DNA from: Balneolaceae bacterium
Lineage (GTDB): Bacteria > Bacteroidota > Rhodothermia > Balneolales > Balneolaceae
Direction: 5' to 3'
DNA length: 64,000 nucleotides
Assembly: GCA_009711805.1 (NCBI GenBank)
Contig: VEMX01000014.1
Span: forward strand, 1 to 64,000
This document shows positions 53,124-61,317 of the stretch, piece after piece. The notes beneath the pieces are model-generated. The model was not told the origin of the DNA, ran no database searches, and saw nothing but the letters and a program-made list of their open reading frames with translations. A program made the position numbers and the translations under genes. How positions within the stretch are numbered: the first letter of the stretch is position 1; each line of letters opens with the position of its first letter.

Positions 53124-53379
53124 GCTGGCCAATCAATAGATTGTTTACTCATTTTTGAGATTTTGGGATCTATTGAAAAACCCTCTCCTTGCGCGCCGCA
53201 GACGTCCCCAGGGGAGGTGGGGGAAAGGGGAATGAGTGGTATTTTCTGCTTCTAAACTGGTACTTCCCAGAAAAGTGTGTCTTCCGATAGCATAAAAAAG
53301 TCTTCTTGTGTAGGTTTGGCGGCGCTGGCAGGGGTCTGTGAGAAATGGCGAGGAAAATACCGGCGATTTGCCCCCTTAA

Positions 53380-53607
53380 CCCGGATTATTCACCAAGAAA
53401 TTTAATCGTACGCAAGGCGAAGTGGAAATGGGAACGGAAGGGTACTGTGGTACCCTGAGTACCCCAATTTTCACTTGAACGCAGCGTACGGGGAAATTTC
53501 GCCGCCTAATCCGTACCTCAAAATTGGGCTATTACATAAAGCAATTCAACGGTAATATATTCAAGTATGTAGATCGCCATTTTGCATCCATTCGTGAATA
53601 ATTCGGG
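53380..53607. mobile_element. 228-bp MITE with TTAA target duplication (copy 2)
   Basis: It has the same ends and same length as the element at 45992, with four substitutions in 228 bp. TTAA flanks it on both sides (53376-53379 and 53608-53611). The near identity and different target sites point to recent, separate insertions. Confidence 0.9.
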
Positions 53608-53670
53608 TTAAACAATGAACCAAGATATCGGGCGGGGTTCACCTATCTAAACTACGGGGGTATTAAAGAA

Positions 53671-53822
53671 GGAGTCATCGCGGGCGAAGTGTATACGAAG
53701 ACCCGCGATCTCCCTGGTACGGGCAAGGTGGTTAACAACGAGGCCGCGGCAGGGGCAACCCATGTGGCGGGAGATCCCGGATCGGCAACTTCACTTCGTT
53801 ACGCCTTGTCCGGGATGACGGG
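53671..53822. repeat. REP-like repeat with a longer centre
   Basis: GGAGTCATCGCGGG with ACCCGCGATCTCC forms one hairpin. GGCGGGAGATCCCGGATC and TTGTCCGGGATGACG form the second, separated by about 60 bp with AACAACGAGGCCGCGGCAGG, which recalls the centre of the parDE-flanking repeats. Confidence 0.75.
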
Positions 53823-54034
53823 GTTTTCCCGCACGCATCCCGATTTGATCGGGAGAAGATGCGGAATCACTTTGTTAGGGCATGTAGCCATGGACAAGCG
53901 ATGCTACCGAAGAAAAGTACCCAATTAAATACGACACGAATCTTTTTCCGCCTGAGCCAGCTACCAACTAACTCAAAAAATAAGTACGTTGTTAACCTAC
54001 ACAAGCAAGACCTCCGGACACACTAATTGGGTAA

Positions 54035-54379
54035 GTACCAAATCTCATACCTAATCACAGTTAAAGAATAATAATCTCACAAAAACGTGCTCTGTTTCCA
54101 GTAAGTATCAGCTATAAGCCTAATGTACAGAAAGCAAGAGAAGTGATTGTGAATGTGTTGTTTGCCGATGAACGCACATTACCCGATTCTGAACCCGCCG
54201 TGATACTCACAAATTTGGGAGATCGTTCGCTGGATCTTTCCGTTTAGGCATGGACAACAACAGAAAATTACTACCCCTATTACTGGAGTAAACTGGAAGC
54301 CATTAAAGAAAAACAGGGTGAAGAAGGGATAAAAATGCCTTTTCTGCAACGAGAAGTGCATATTCTGAAGTTTGAATAG
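54035..54379 (+). pseudogene. MscS-family mechanosensitive channel, C-terminal remnant
   Basis: One frame reads VPNLIPNHS, a stop, then KRALFPVSISYKPNVQKARE, VLFADERTLPDSEPAVILTN, LGDRSLDLSV, an amber stop, AWTTTENYYPYYWSKLEAIK and a closing QREVHILKFE. This is the C-terminal part of a small-conductance channel (usual motifs VPN, P.V.V, W, PFPQ..VH). Two in-frame stops and no membrane part show that it is dead. Repeats occupy the place of its 5' half. Confidence 0.8.
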
Positions 54380-54565
54380 CATAAAAGGATGTTCCTTAAC
54401 ACTTGCATAAGGCGGGATATTCTTATTGTTTTTTACTGATATTGGGAGACGTTGATCGGGGGGAATAGAGAGGGAATTTTAATCCCTAAAGAGAATTGCC
54501 AATAATTATGTAGATATATTATCTTACTGATTATAACTGAGAAGGCAATACGCCGAAATAATTAA

Positions 54566-56665
54566 ATGTCCCATGTGGAAAGGAAGGTTGCAGTGTCGAA
54601 CCTGGAGCAAAAAAATAACGAGTCGGAAAAGGAAGAAGTAACAGAAACAGCAGTTGCAAATTCTGAAGAAACAGTAACAGAAGAACCTGAAGCAGAAGAA
54701 GCTGTGGAAGAGCATACAGAAGAAGCTAAAGCTACAGTTAAAGTTGAAGAGCCGGAAGCCGTAGATGCTTCTGAACAAAAAGAAGAGCAAGTAGAGGAGT
54801 CTGCTGAAGCCGGGACTCAAAGCGCAGACACTGAGGCAGAAGCTGAAGAAACAGAAGAGGTTGCTGAAACTGAAGATGCCGATGAGGTAGTTACAGAACA
54901 AACTCTGGCAGAGGCCTCCGAAGAAACGGATGAGACTGGTGAAGATGCTGAAGAAGCACCAGATACACTCGAATATTATCAGTCAATTCTAGAGCGTGCT
55001 AAAGAACTGGTAGTACAAACAGATTGGACCTTTGTAACTACAGAACTGGCAAACCTGGCCCAGAATATAGCAGAAGGTCCAGATACCAGTAGCGATGAAA
55101 CCAAGGCACTGATTGAAACATTTGAAGAGTTGCGGGAAGAGTTCGAACAAAAGAAGCAGGCTCACTACGATGAACTCAATAAAAAGAAGGCTGAAAATCT
55201 TGAGAAGAAGAAAGAACTCCTGGAATCCCTTACTGAGATTATCAGTGAGAAGAAGTGGACAGCAACTCAGCAGGTAAATCAGATTAAAGGAAAATGGGAG
55301 TCTGTCAAGCTGCTGCCTCGTGAAGAAGGAGAAGCCCTTGATGAGAGATTCAAAGAACTGATTGGTGAATTTGAAGATCACAAAGTAGATCGGCTGGTTA
55401 AAAAACTTCAGAAAGAAGAAGAAAACCTGGAACTGAAACTGCTGGTGCTGGACAAGATGGAAGCCCTTATCCCAAAGCTGGAAGAAAAAGGTATCGATTT
55501 TTCAGAACTTAACGATCGTTTTAACAAGCTGCTTACCCAGTGGAGAAAGATCGGGCGCGTACCTTCCGACAAAAATCAAGCCTTGTGGGATCGGTATAAT
55601 GCTGCCCAGGATAAATTTAATGAAGTACGGTTTAAGCACGACAAACAATACCGCAACCAAATTGAAAAAGCTTTATCAAAAAAGAAGAAACTGGTAAAAC
55701 AAGCCGAAGCACTTGTAGATAAGGAGAATATTGCCAAAGCAGCCAGAAAAGTAAATAAATTGCATAAAGCCTGGAAAAAGGCTGGTAACCTCCCGCAGAA
55801 AGAAGAGAATGAAATGTGGGATAAGTTTAAAGCAGCAACGGATGCCTTCAATGACAAGAAGTCTGAAAACATAGATGTACTGAGGGAACAAGAAGAAAAG
55901 AACCTTGAGAAAAAGTTTAAACTCATCGAAAAAGCCGGAGAAGTAAAAGGAACCGACGACTTTGACCAGGGCCATAAGGAGATGCAAAACCTGATGGATC
56001 AGTGGAAGAAGATCGGGCCTGTTCCCCGGAAAAAATCATCCAAAATATGGAAGAAGTTTAAAGGGGAGATGGATGAGTTCTACGACCGGCGCAGAGAGTT
56101 CTTTAAATCCAGGAGAAAAGATCAGAAGAAAAATCTGGAGAAAAAGAAGGAAATACTTAAGAAGTTGGAAGAGCTCGGAAGTCACGAAGACCCGGCCGCA
56201 GCTGTAGAAGAAGCCAAAAAATTACAGGCAGAATTTAAAGACATCGGTTATGTACCTATAAAAATGAAAAATAAGGTATGGAAAGAATACCGCGAAGCCT
56301 GTGATGTAATATATGAGCGGTACCGTGCACTGGGCTCCGACCTGGGGCGGGAACGTAAACTGGCTTCTCAAGGGGTAGATCCTTCGGCAAGGAAAGAGAT
56401 CATTAAGCATGAAAGGAAGGCCAGTAAGCTGAAGAAAGAAATTTCGAGCCTGGAAAGTGAAGTTATCCAGTATGAAGAAGCTAAAACATATTTTAAGCCC
56501 ACCAATAAAGGGAATAAACTAAGAGACGAGCTTCAGGAAAAAATAGATAAAGCAAGTTCGGCAGTAGAGAAAAAGAAAGACCAGCTTTACGAATCGTATA
56601 AAAAGATTGACCAGTTGAAAGATGCTGGCGAGCCGGAAGAGGAAGCCACTGACGAGGAAGAATAA
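54566..56665 (+). CDS. DUF349 repeat protein with acidic N-terminal tail
   Basis: The 699-residue protein has about 140 acidic, disordered residues (many Glu and Ala), then several DUF349 helical repeats marked by a Trp-Lys pattern (TQWRKIGRVPSDKNQALWDR, KAWKKAGNLPQKEENEMWDK, DQWKKIGPVPRKKSSKIWKK, FKDIGYVPIKMKNKVWKEYR) from about 200 to 600, and a coiled-coil end. The family is widespread in Bacteroidota and Actinobacteria; function is not established. Its neighbours give no hint. Confidence 0.88.
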   Translation: MSHVERKVAVSNLEQKNNESEKEEVTETAVANSEETVTEEPEAEEAVEEHTEEAKATVKVEEPEAVDASEQKEEQVEESAEAGTQSADTEAEAEETEEVAETEDADEVVTEQTLAEASEETDETGEDAEEAPDTLEYYQSILERAKELVVQTDWTFVTTELANLAQNIAEGPDTSSDETKALIETFEELREEFEQKKQAHYDELNKKKAENLEKKKELLESLTEIISEKKWTATQQVNQIKGKWESVKLLPREEGEALDERFKELIGEFEDHKVDRLVKKLQKEEENLELKLLVLDKMEALIPKLEEKGIDFSELNDRFNKLLTQWRKIGRVPSDKNQALWDRYNAAQDKFNEVRFKHDKQYRNQIEKALSKKKKLVKQAEALVDKENIAKAARKVNKLHKAWKKAGNLPQKEENEMWDKFKAATDAFNDKKSENIDVLREQEEKNLEKKFKLIEKAGEVKGTDDFDQGHKEMQNLMDQWKKIGPVPRKKSSKIWKKFKGEMDEFYDRRREFFKSRRKDQKKNLEKKKEILKKLEELGSHEDPAAAVEEAKKLQAEFKDIGYVPIKMKNKVWKEYREACDVIYERYRALGSDLGRERKLASQGVDPSARKEIIKHERKASKLKKEISSLESEVIQYEEAKTYFKPTNKGNKLRDELQEKIDKASSAVEKKKDQLYESYKKIDQLKDAGEPEEEATDEEE

Positions 56666-56843
56666 CTTCGGTTTTTTGTTTGCTGATATTTTTTTACACT
56701 TGTACTTCTCTAGCAAAGGGCATCTTACATCAATAATAGACTAAGGATACGGAATAACTGAGGTAGTATGTGCATTTTTCATGCCAGGGAAATGTATATG
56801 CTGATTTTATTATGTGATAATAGAGGATAGGAAACGGTCAACT

Positions 56844-57707
56844 TTGAACACATCAATCGACATAAAATTTTGGGGAGTACGTGGTTCAACGCCTTGTGCG
56901 AACCTGGAAAACATGAAGTATGGAGGTAATACAACATGTGTTGAGATTGATCTTCCACATTCTGAAGAGATATTGGTGCTGGATTGCGGCACCGGTTTTC
57001 GGAACCTGGGAAACAGGCTTTGCAAAGTAAATGGCTCGCTTCGGGGGCGGGTTTTTATCACTCATCCTCATTGGGATCATTTACAGGGGTTCCCTTTCTT
57101 TAAGCCATTCTACAATAGTAAAAATTGGTTTCGGGTATATATTCCTCCGCAAGGTGATGTGGGCTGTAAAGAGATTTTGCAGGGGCATATGTCCAGCACC
57201 TTTTTCCCCGTTTCTGTAGACATGCTGGAGGCCGATTTGAACTGGGAAACATTTGTAAAAGGTAAGAGGGATTTTGAGCATTTCTCCATCGACTATATGT
57301 GGGCTAATCACACGGTGCCTACGGCTATTTATAAATTTACCATCGGGGAAAGAGTGATTGTTTTTGCCCCTGATAATGAACTCCCCCTGGATGGCTCGGA
57401 AGCTTCTCAAACATTTATTGAGAAATTTCGCTCGTATATACGAGGAGTAGATGTGCTTATCCATGATGCTCAGTTTAATGATGAAGAATACGCTGAACGC
57501 ATAGGTTGGGGACACTCATCCTGGGAACAGGTTATTCCCCTGGCCAAAGAGGAAGGAATCCACAGCCTGTATCTAACCCATCATGATCCGGATCACAGCG
57601 ATGATTACCTGCAAAAAATGGATGAACGGGTGAATAGCCTGCACCGCACCGATTTTGAAGATATCTGCTTTGCAAAAGAAGGGCAGGCCATCCACCTGCC
57701 TGTTTAA
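56844..57707 (+). CDS. Metallo-beta-lactamase-fold hydrolase
   Basis: The likely start is TTG 56844 (NTSIDIKFWGVRGSTP), 9 nt after AGGAAA; a GTG at 56814 is also open. The 287-residue product has the metal site as THPHWDHLQGF (HxHxDH), a later MWANH, FAPDNE and a final THHDPDHSDDY. It belongs to the soluble MBL group near cyclic-phosphate phosphodiesterases and RNase Z-like proteins. Substrate is unknown. Confidence 0.85.
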   Translation: MNTSIDIKFWGVRGSTPCANLENMKYGGNTTCVEIDLPHSEEILVLDCGTGFRNLGNRLCKVNGSLRGRVFITHPHWDHLQGFPFFKPFYNSKNWFRVYIPPQGDVGCKEILQGHMSSTFFPVSVDMLEADLNWETFVKGKRDFEHFSIDYMWANHTVPTAIYKFTIGERVIVFAPDNELPLDGSEASQTFIEKFRSYIRGVDVLIHDAQFNDEEYAERIGWGHSSWEQVIPLAKEEGIHSLYLTHHDPDHSDDYLQKMDERVNSLHRTDFEDICFAKEGQAIHLPV

Positions 57708-57744
57708 TGTTAAGAGATTCGGTTATTTCCCGAAGCTTGGTTGT

Positions 57745-58233
57745 TTAGAAATAGTACCGGATGCCTAATGCCCCGTTCCCGTCAAAATCAGTATTGGGCG
57801 TTAAATTGAGTACAGGAACGACCTCAACAAACAAACCAAGTGGAGCATCTTTAACCAAATAATTAAGGCCGAGAGGAATTCGGATGCCGGCAGTTGGGTC
57901 ATCAGAAAAAACCATGCGCCCTCCAATACCATAATAGAAGGCCATATTTCCGGGTTCAACATCATCAATCCAGTTGTGTATCAGGTAATCGGCATGCAAG
58001 TAGATATCATCGTTATTTCCAGCAAACGACCAGGCAATACCTAAATCAAAAGCAGATCGTTGGTTATTCCATGATTTGATGGAAATTCCGGTTGGTTCAC
58101 CCAGCATAATACCAACTCCCAGGTTCCCGCCATTTTGAGAATTGGCTTGTGCCTGTACATCTGTGGTGCTCAAAACCAAGGCTGCTCCCCATACAATAAA
58201 AAGAGGTAAGAAAATCTTAGAAAGCTTCGTCAT
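57745..58233 (-). CDS. Small outer-membrane beta-barrel-like protein
   Basis: The 162-residue product has a signal peptide (SKIFLPLFIVWGAALVLSTT, cleavage near VQAQA) and alternating beta strands with aromatic ends, including GVGIMLGEPTGISIKSWNN and a terminal GNGALGIRYYF ending in Phe, as in outer-membrane proteins. It probably forms an eight-strand barrel or a related lipid-facing sheet. No specific family is recognised. It is divergent from the arsenosugar-type cluster. Confidence 0.75.
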   Translation of the reverse strand: MTKLSKIFLPLFIVWGAALVLSTTDVQAQANSQNGGNLGVGIMLGEPTGISIKSWNNQRSAFDLGIAWSFAGNNDDIYLHADYLIHNWIDDVEPGNMAFYYGIGGRMVFSDDPTAGIRIPLGLNYLVKDAPLGLFVEVVPVLNLTPNTDFDGNGALGIRYYF

Positions 58234-58405
58234 AATGTATATCCTGTGTAGAATTTTTAATTCATTGGTTTATAGAGGCAATAGGTTAAAAAGTTTCGCA
58301 GTAAAAAATTGCCGGATGGTCTGTGACTATCTTGTGATGAAATCAATTTATTTAATTCGTTGTTTGATACCACTATAAATTAAATTTTTAACCGAAGATA
58401 GATCT

Positions 58406-58741
58406 ATGGACGAATCTTATTACAAAACTGGAGATTTAAAAAAGTTTGGCAATGTAAGGGAATTTCAGGAAAAACTGGGAGATAAATTTTTTGACTACTA
58501 TGGGGAAGTGTTTGAGGAAGGAGCACTCACAAAAAGGGAAAAAGCACTGATTGCATTAGCGGTGGCGCATGCTGTTCAGTGTCCCTATTGTATAGATGCA
58601 TATACCACAGAAAGCCTGGAAACCGGCGCCAGTGAAGAGCAAATGATGGAAGCGGTACATGTTACTACAGCTATCAGGGGAGGAGCTTCGTTGGTTCACG
58701 GAGTACAGATGATGAACAAGGTAAAAGACCTCTCCATATAA
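58406..58741 (+). CDS. AhpD/carboxymuconolactone-decarboxylase-like protein, arsenosugar-cluster type
   Basis: The 111-residue protein has the AhpD-like core with a redox CxxC (Cys59, Cys62) in HAVQCPYCIDAYT, followed by AIRGGASLVHG. Homologues beside arsS genes are named arsenosugar biosynthesis-associated peroxidase-like proteins. It is the first gene of a four-gene cluster, 37 bp before arsS. Its reaction is unproven; a thiol-redox task is likely from the CxxC. Confidence 0.85.
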   Translation: MDESYYKTGDLKKFGNVREFQEKLGDKFFDYYGEVFEEGALTKREKALIALAVAHAVQCPYCIDAYTTESLETGASEEQMMEAVHVTTAIRGGASLVHGVQMMNKVKDLSI

Positions 58742-58778
58742 TTAATATTACAGTTCACTTTACAAATACCATATTATT

Positions 58779-59825
58779 ATGAAAAGTCTGAAAGCAGAGG
58801 CCAGTTCTTTAGCTGATCCTGAAGAACAGTTGAAAATTATTAATCATCATTCTGCAATAATAGAGGAAATACCGGATTTTGCAGATAGATTATCCGATAT
58901 CAATTTATTTCCTCTTAAACCCACCGGGATCGATATTTTTCAAATGAATGTAGGGTATATGTGTAACATGACCTGCAAGCACTGCCATGTGGATGCCGGG
59001 CCCGGCCGGGATGAAATTATGACAAAAGAAATATTCCAGTACTGCCTGGATGCCCTGGATGGAAGCGAGATTGATACGGTAGATCTAACCGGTGGAGCTC
59101 CGGAGATGAACCCTCATTTTCGTTGGTTTGTGAAAGAAGTATCAGCAATGGGCAAACATGTTATTGTTCGCTCAAATCTTACGATCCTTACCACTAATAA
59201 GTACAATGGTCTTCCCGTATTTTTCAAAAAACACGGGGTGGAAGTTACATGTTCGCTTCCGTTTTACAGTAAATACCGAACCGATCGACAACGAGGAAAG
59301 GGAACTTATCAAAAGTCGGTGGAGGCTTTGAAAGCTCTGAATAAACTGGGTTATGGAAAAGAAGATACCGGGCTGATGTTGAATTTAGTATATAATCCCG
59401 TTGGGGCATTCTTGCCAGGTGATCAGACCGAAATTGAAACACAATTCAAAAAAGAACTAAAGCGAAAACACAATGTCGTTTTTAATGAGCTGTATACCAT
59501 CACCAATCTGCCCATAAGTCGGTTTCTGCATTTTTTATTGATGAGTGGTAACCTGGATGACTATATGGAAAAACTGGTGCAGGCGTTTAATCCGGCAGCA
59601 GCAGAAGGTGTAATGTGCCGTAACACCATATCGGTAGGTTGGGATGGCACGTTGTATGATTGTGATTTCAATCAAATGTTGGAGATGAAAATATCGGAGC
59701 ATACGGTTCAGCACATTAGAGATTTTGATGAGATTTCGCTGAATAACCGGGATATTAGAATTAATCAGCACTGCTTTGGATGTACAGCGGGTGCCGGCAG
59801 CAGTTGCGGCGGAGCTACAACATAA
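58779..59825 (+). CDS. arsS: ArsS-type radical SAM protein (arsenosugar biosynthesis)
   Basis: The 348-residue protein carries the radical SAM CX3CX2C motif as Cys62, Cys66, Cys69 in GYMCNMTCKHCHVDAGPG. VDLTGGAPEMNPHFRWFV follows. The C-terminal DUF3641-type part ends HCFGCTAGAGSSCGGATT, with Cys for auxiliary clusters. In cyanobacteria, ArsS is linked to joining a deoxyadenosyl group to dimethylarsenic. No arsM methyltransferase is in this window, so the substrate source is unknown and the arsenic link is by homology only. Confidence 0.88.
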   Translation: MKSLKAEASSLADPEEQLKIINHHSAIIEEIPDFADRLSDINLFPLKPTGIDIFQMNVGYMCNMTCKHCHVDAGPGRDEIMTKEIFQYCLDALDGSEIDTVDLTGGAPEMNPHFRWFVKEVSAMGKHVIVRSNLTILTTNKYNGLPVFFKKHGVEVTCSLPFYSKYRTDRQRGKGTYQKSVEALKALNKLGYGKEDTGLMLNLVYNPVGAFLPGDQTEIETQFKKELKRKHNVVFNELYTITNLPISRFLHFLLMSGNLDDYMEKLVQAFNPAAAEGVMCRNTISVGWDGTLYDCDFNQMLEMKISEHTVQHIRDFDEISLNNRDIRINQHCFGCTAGAGSSCGGATT

Positions 59826-59929
59826 ACAAGGATGCGGGAAAAAGGAGAGGAACAGTTGGAATTTCGCCCAACGCTGGTTGAATTTTTATAATCACAGGTT
59901 TTTAATGGTTCTAACGTCAGGACAATTCA

Positions 59930-60538
59930 ATGTCTTCAGATAAACTGATTATCTTTGTTAAGAATGAAGAGGCCGGCAAGGTGAAAACCCGGTTGGCTGC
60001 TTCCGAAGGGGATAACAAAGCCCTTGAAATCTATCAACAGTTGTTGAAATATACCCATGCACAGGCTCAGCATGCTGAGGCGGACAAAGAGGTGTGGTAC
60101 AGCCGGTTTAAGGCAGAGGAGGATATATGGGCATCGGGAGGGTTCACCAAAAAAATACAGACAGGAAACGACCTGGGGGAACGTATGTCGGCAGCTTTCA
60201 GAGAATCATTTATACAGCCCGAAATCCAGCGGGTAGTATTGATTGGGAGTGATTGCGCTGAAATAACAACCAGTATTATTGAAAAAGCTCTTGAGAAGTT
60301 AAAAAACTGCGACCTTGTACTGGGGCCAGCTGAAGATGGAGGATATTACCTGATTGGGATGAGCCAATATTTGCCCAATCTGTTTAACAATATTGAATGG
60401 AGTACGCCTTCTGTTTTAAAACAAACGCTGGACCGTGCAAAAAAAGAAAAAATCCAATGGTCATTGCTTGCTACTTTAAGTGATGTGGACACTATGGAGG
60501 ATTGGAACCGGCTAAAAAGGCAATTAATTTCGAAATGA
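59930..60538 (+). CDS. TIGR04282-type glycosyltransferase (DUF2064 nucleotidyltransferase-like)
   Basis: The 202-residue protein begins KLIIFVKNEEAGKVKTRLAA and has QTGNDLGERM and LIGSDCAEITTSIIEKAL. The GT-A-like pattern GPAEDGGYYLIGM is typical of DUF2064 proteins. Members next to arsS are called arsenosugar biosynthesis glycosyltransferases. It overlaps the next gene as ATGA, so the two are translated together. Confidence 0.87.
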   Translation: MSSDKLIIFVKNEEAGKVKTRLAASEGDNKALEIYQQLLKYTHAQAQHAEADKEVWYSRFKAEEDIWASGGFTKKIQTGNDLGERMSAAFRESFIQPEIQRVVLIGSDCAEITTSIIEKALEKLKNCDLVLGPAEDGGYYLIGMSQYLPNLFNNIEWSTPSVLKQTLDRAKKEKIQWSLLATLSDVDTMEDWNRLKRQLISK

Positions 60539-61230
60539 TAAGTATCATCATACCCACATTTAATGAAGCCGGGCATATAGAAGAACTGTTGAGTTTTCTT
60601 AACGAGAACACTCAAAATGTTGATACAGAGATTATTATTGTTGATGGGGGCAGCAGAGATAACACGGTTTCAATTGCAAGGGCACAGGGAGTTCGGCTGT
60701 TGAAGGCACCTCAACAAGGCCGGGCAGCTCAAATGAATTATGGGGCACGAAACGCCAGGGGAGGGATCCTCTATTTTTTGCATGCCGATACTTTCCCACC
60801 AAAGAGTTTTATAACAGATATTATTACAAGTCTGGACCGGGGATACGATTGTGGATGCTTTCGTCTTATGTTTAATTCAAGTCACCCAATGCTTCGTCTT
60901 TATTCCTGGTTCACAAAATTTGACATAGATTATTTTCGCTTCGGTGATCAAAGCCTGTTTGTGAGAAAGCACATCTTTAAAAAAACAGGGTTTTTTGATG
61001 AACAATTATTGGTAATGGAAGACCAGGAAATGGTTCGGAAGTTAAAGGGGGAAGTCCCTTTTATTATTAACAATAAGGCGGTTGTTACCTCGGCCAGAAA
61101 GTATAAAAAAATTGGCGCTTTCAAGTTACAGTTCATTTTTACTATTATAGTGATCCTCTATTATTTCAATGTAGAGCAAAAAACGATCGCACACTTTTAT
61201 AAAGAAACACTTAAAGGCAGCGCATATTAA
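60535..61230 (+). CDS. TIGR04283-type glycosyltransferase (GT2-like)
   Basis: The 231-residue product starts at ATG 60535; a longer frame from 60502 lies within the previous gene. It has ISIIIPTFNEAGHIEEL, the IIIVDGGSRDNTV donor site and LYFLHADTFPP with the DxD-like metal site. Aromatic FGDQSLFVRKHIF and MEDQEMVRKLKG follow, the catalytic region of family 2. Its neighbour and ArsS set it as the TIGR04283 partner. Confidence 0.88.
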   Translation: MISIIIPTFNEAGHIEELLSFLNENTQNVDTEIIIVDGGSRDNTVSIARAQGVRLLKAPQQGRAAQMNYGARNARGGILYFLHADTFPPKSFITDIITSLDRGYDCGCFRLMFNSSHPMLRLYSWFTKFDIDYFRFGDQSLFVRKHIFKKTGFFDEQLLVMEDQEMVRKLKGEVPFIINNKAVVTSARKYKKIGAFKLQFIFTIIVILYYFNVEQKTIAHFYKETLKGSAY

Positions 61231-61317
61231 GATAGTGTTAAAAGGAGGGATAACCTGAGAGGTTGACTTCCTTAATCATTATCTTAGTTGGCCCATTAAA
61301 AAAGAAGCATAAATTTC

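Larger units (their letters stand above)
52375..54034. other. 1.66-kb gene-free region of repeats and remnants
   Basis: Left to right it contains a terminator, a GC-rich hairpin (52501-52587), an 80-100 bp minus-strand coding-like scrap ending FSFIYAFTGWRL (about 52608-52745), a 200-bp REP copy (52771-52970), a perfect palindrome (53098-53123), the second MITE (53380-53607) and a REP copy (53671-53822). The open frames here only traverse repeats. Confidence 0.7.

Noticed and set aside
52608-53255. Several overlapping frames on both strands at 52.6-53.2 kb
   Set aside because: They traverse the REP copy and palindromes. A short minus-strand piece ending FSFIYAFTGWRL may be a real scrap, but not enough to name.
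58406-58741. Reading the CxxC protein as a classical AhpD alkylhydroperoxidase
   Set aside because: No ahpC is adjacent, and its position right before arsS fits the arsenosugar-associated subtype better.
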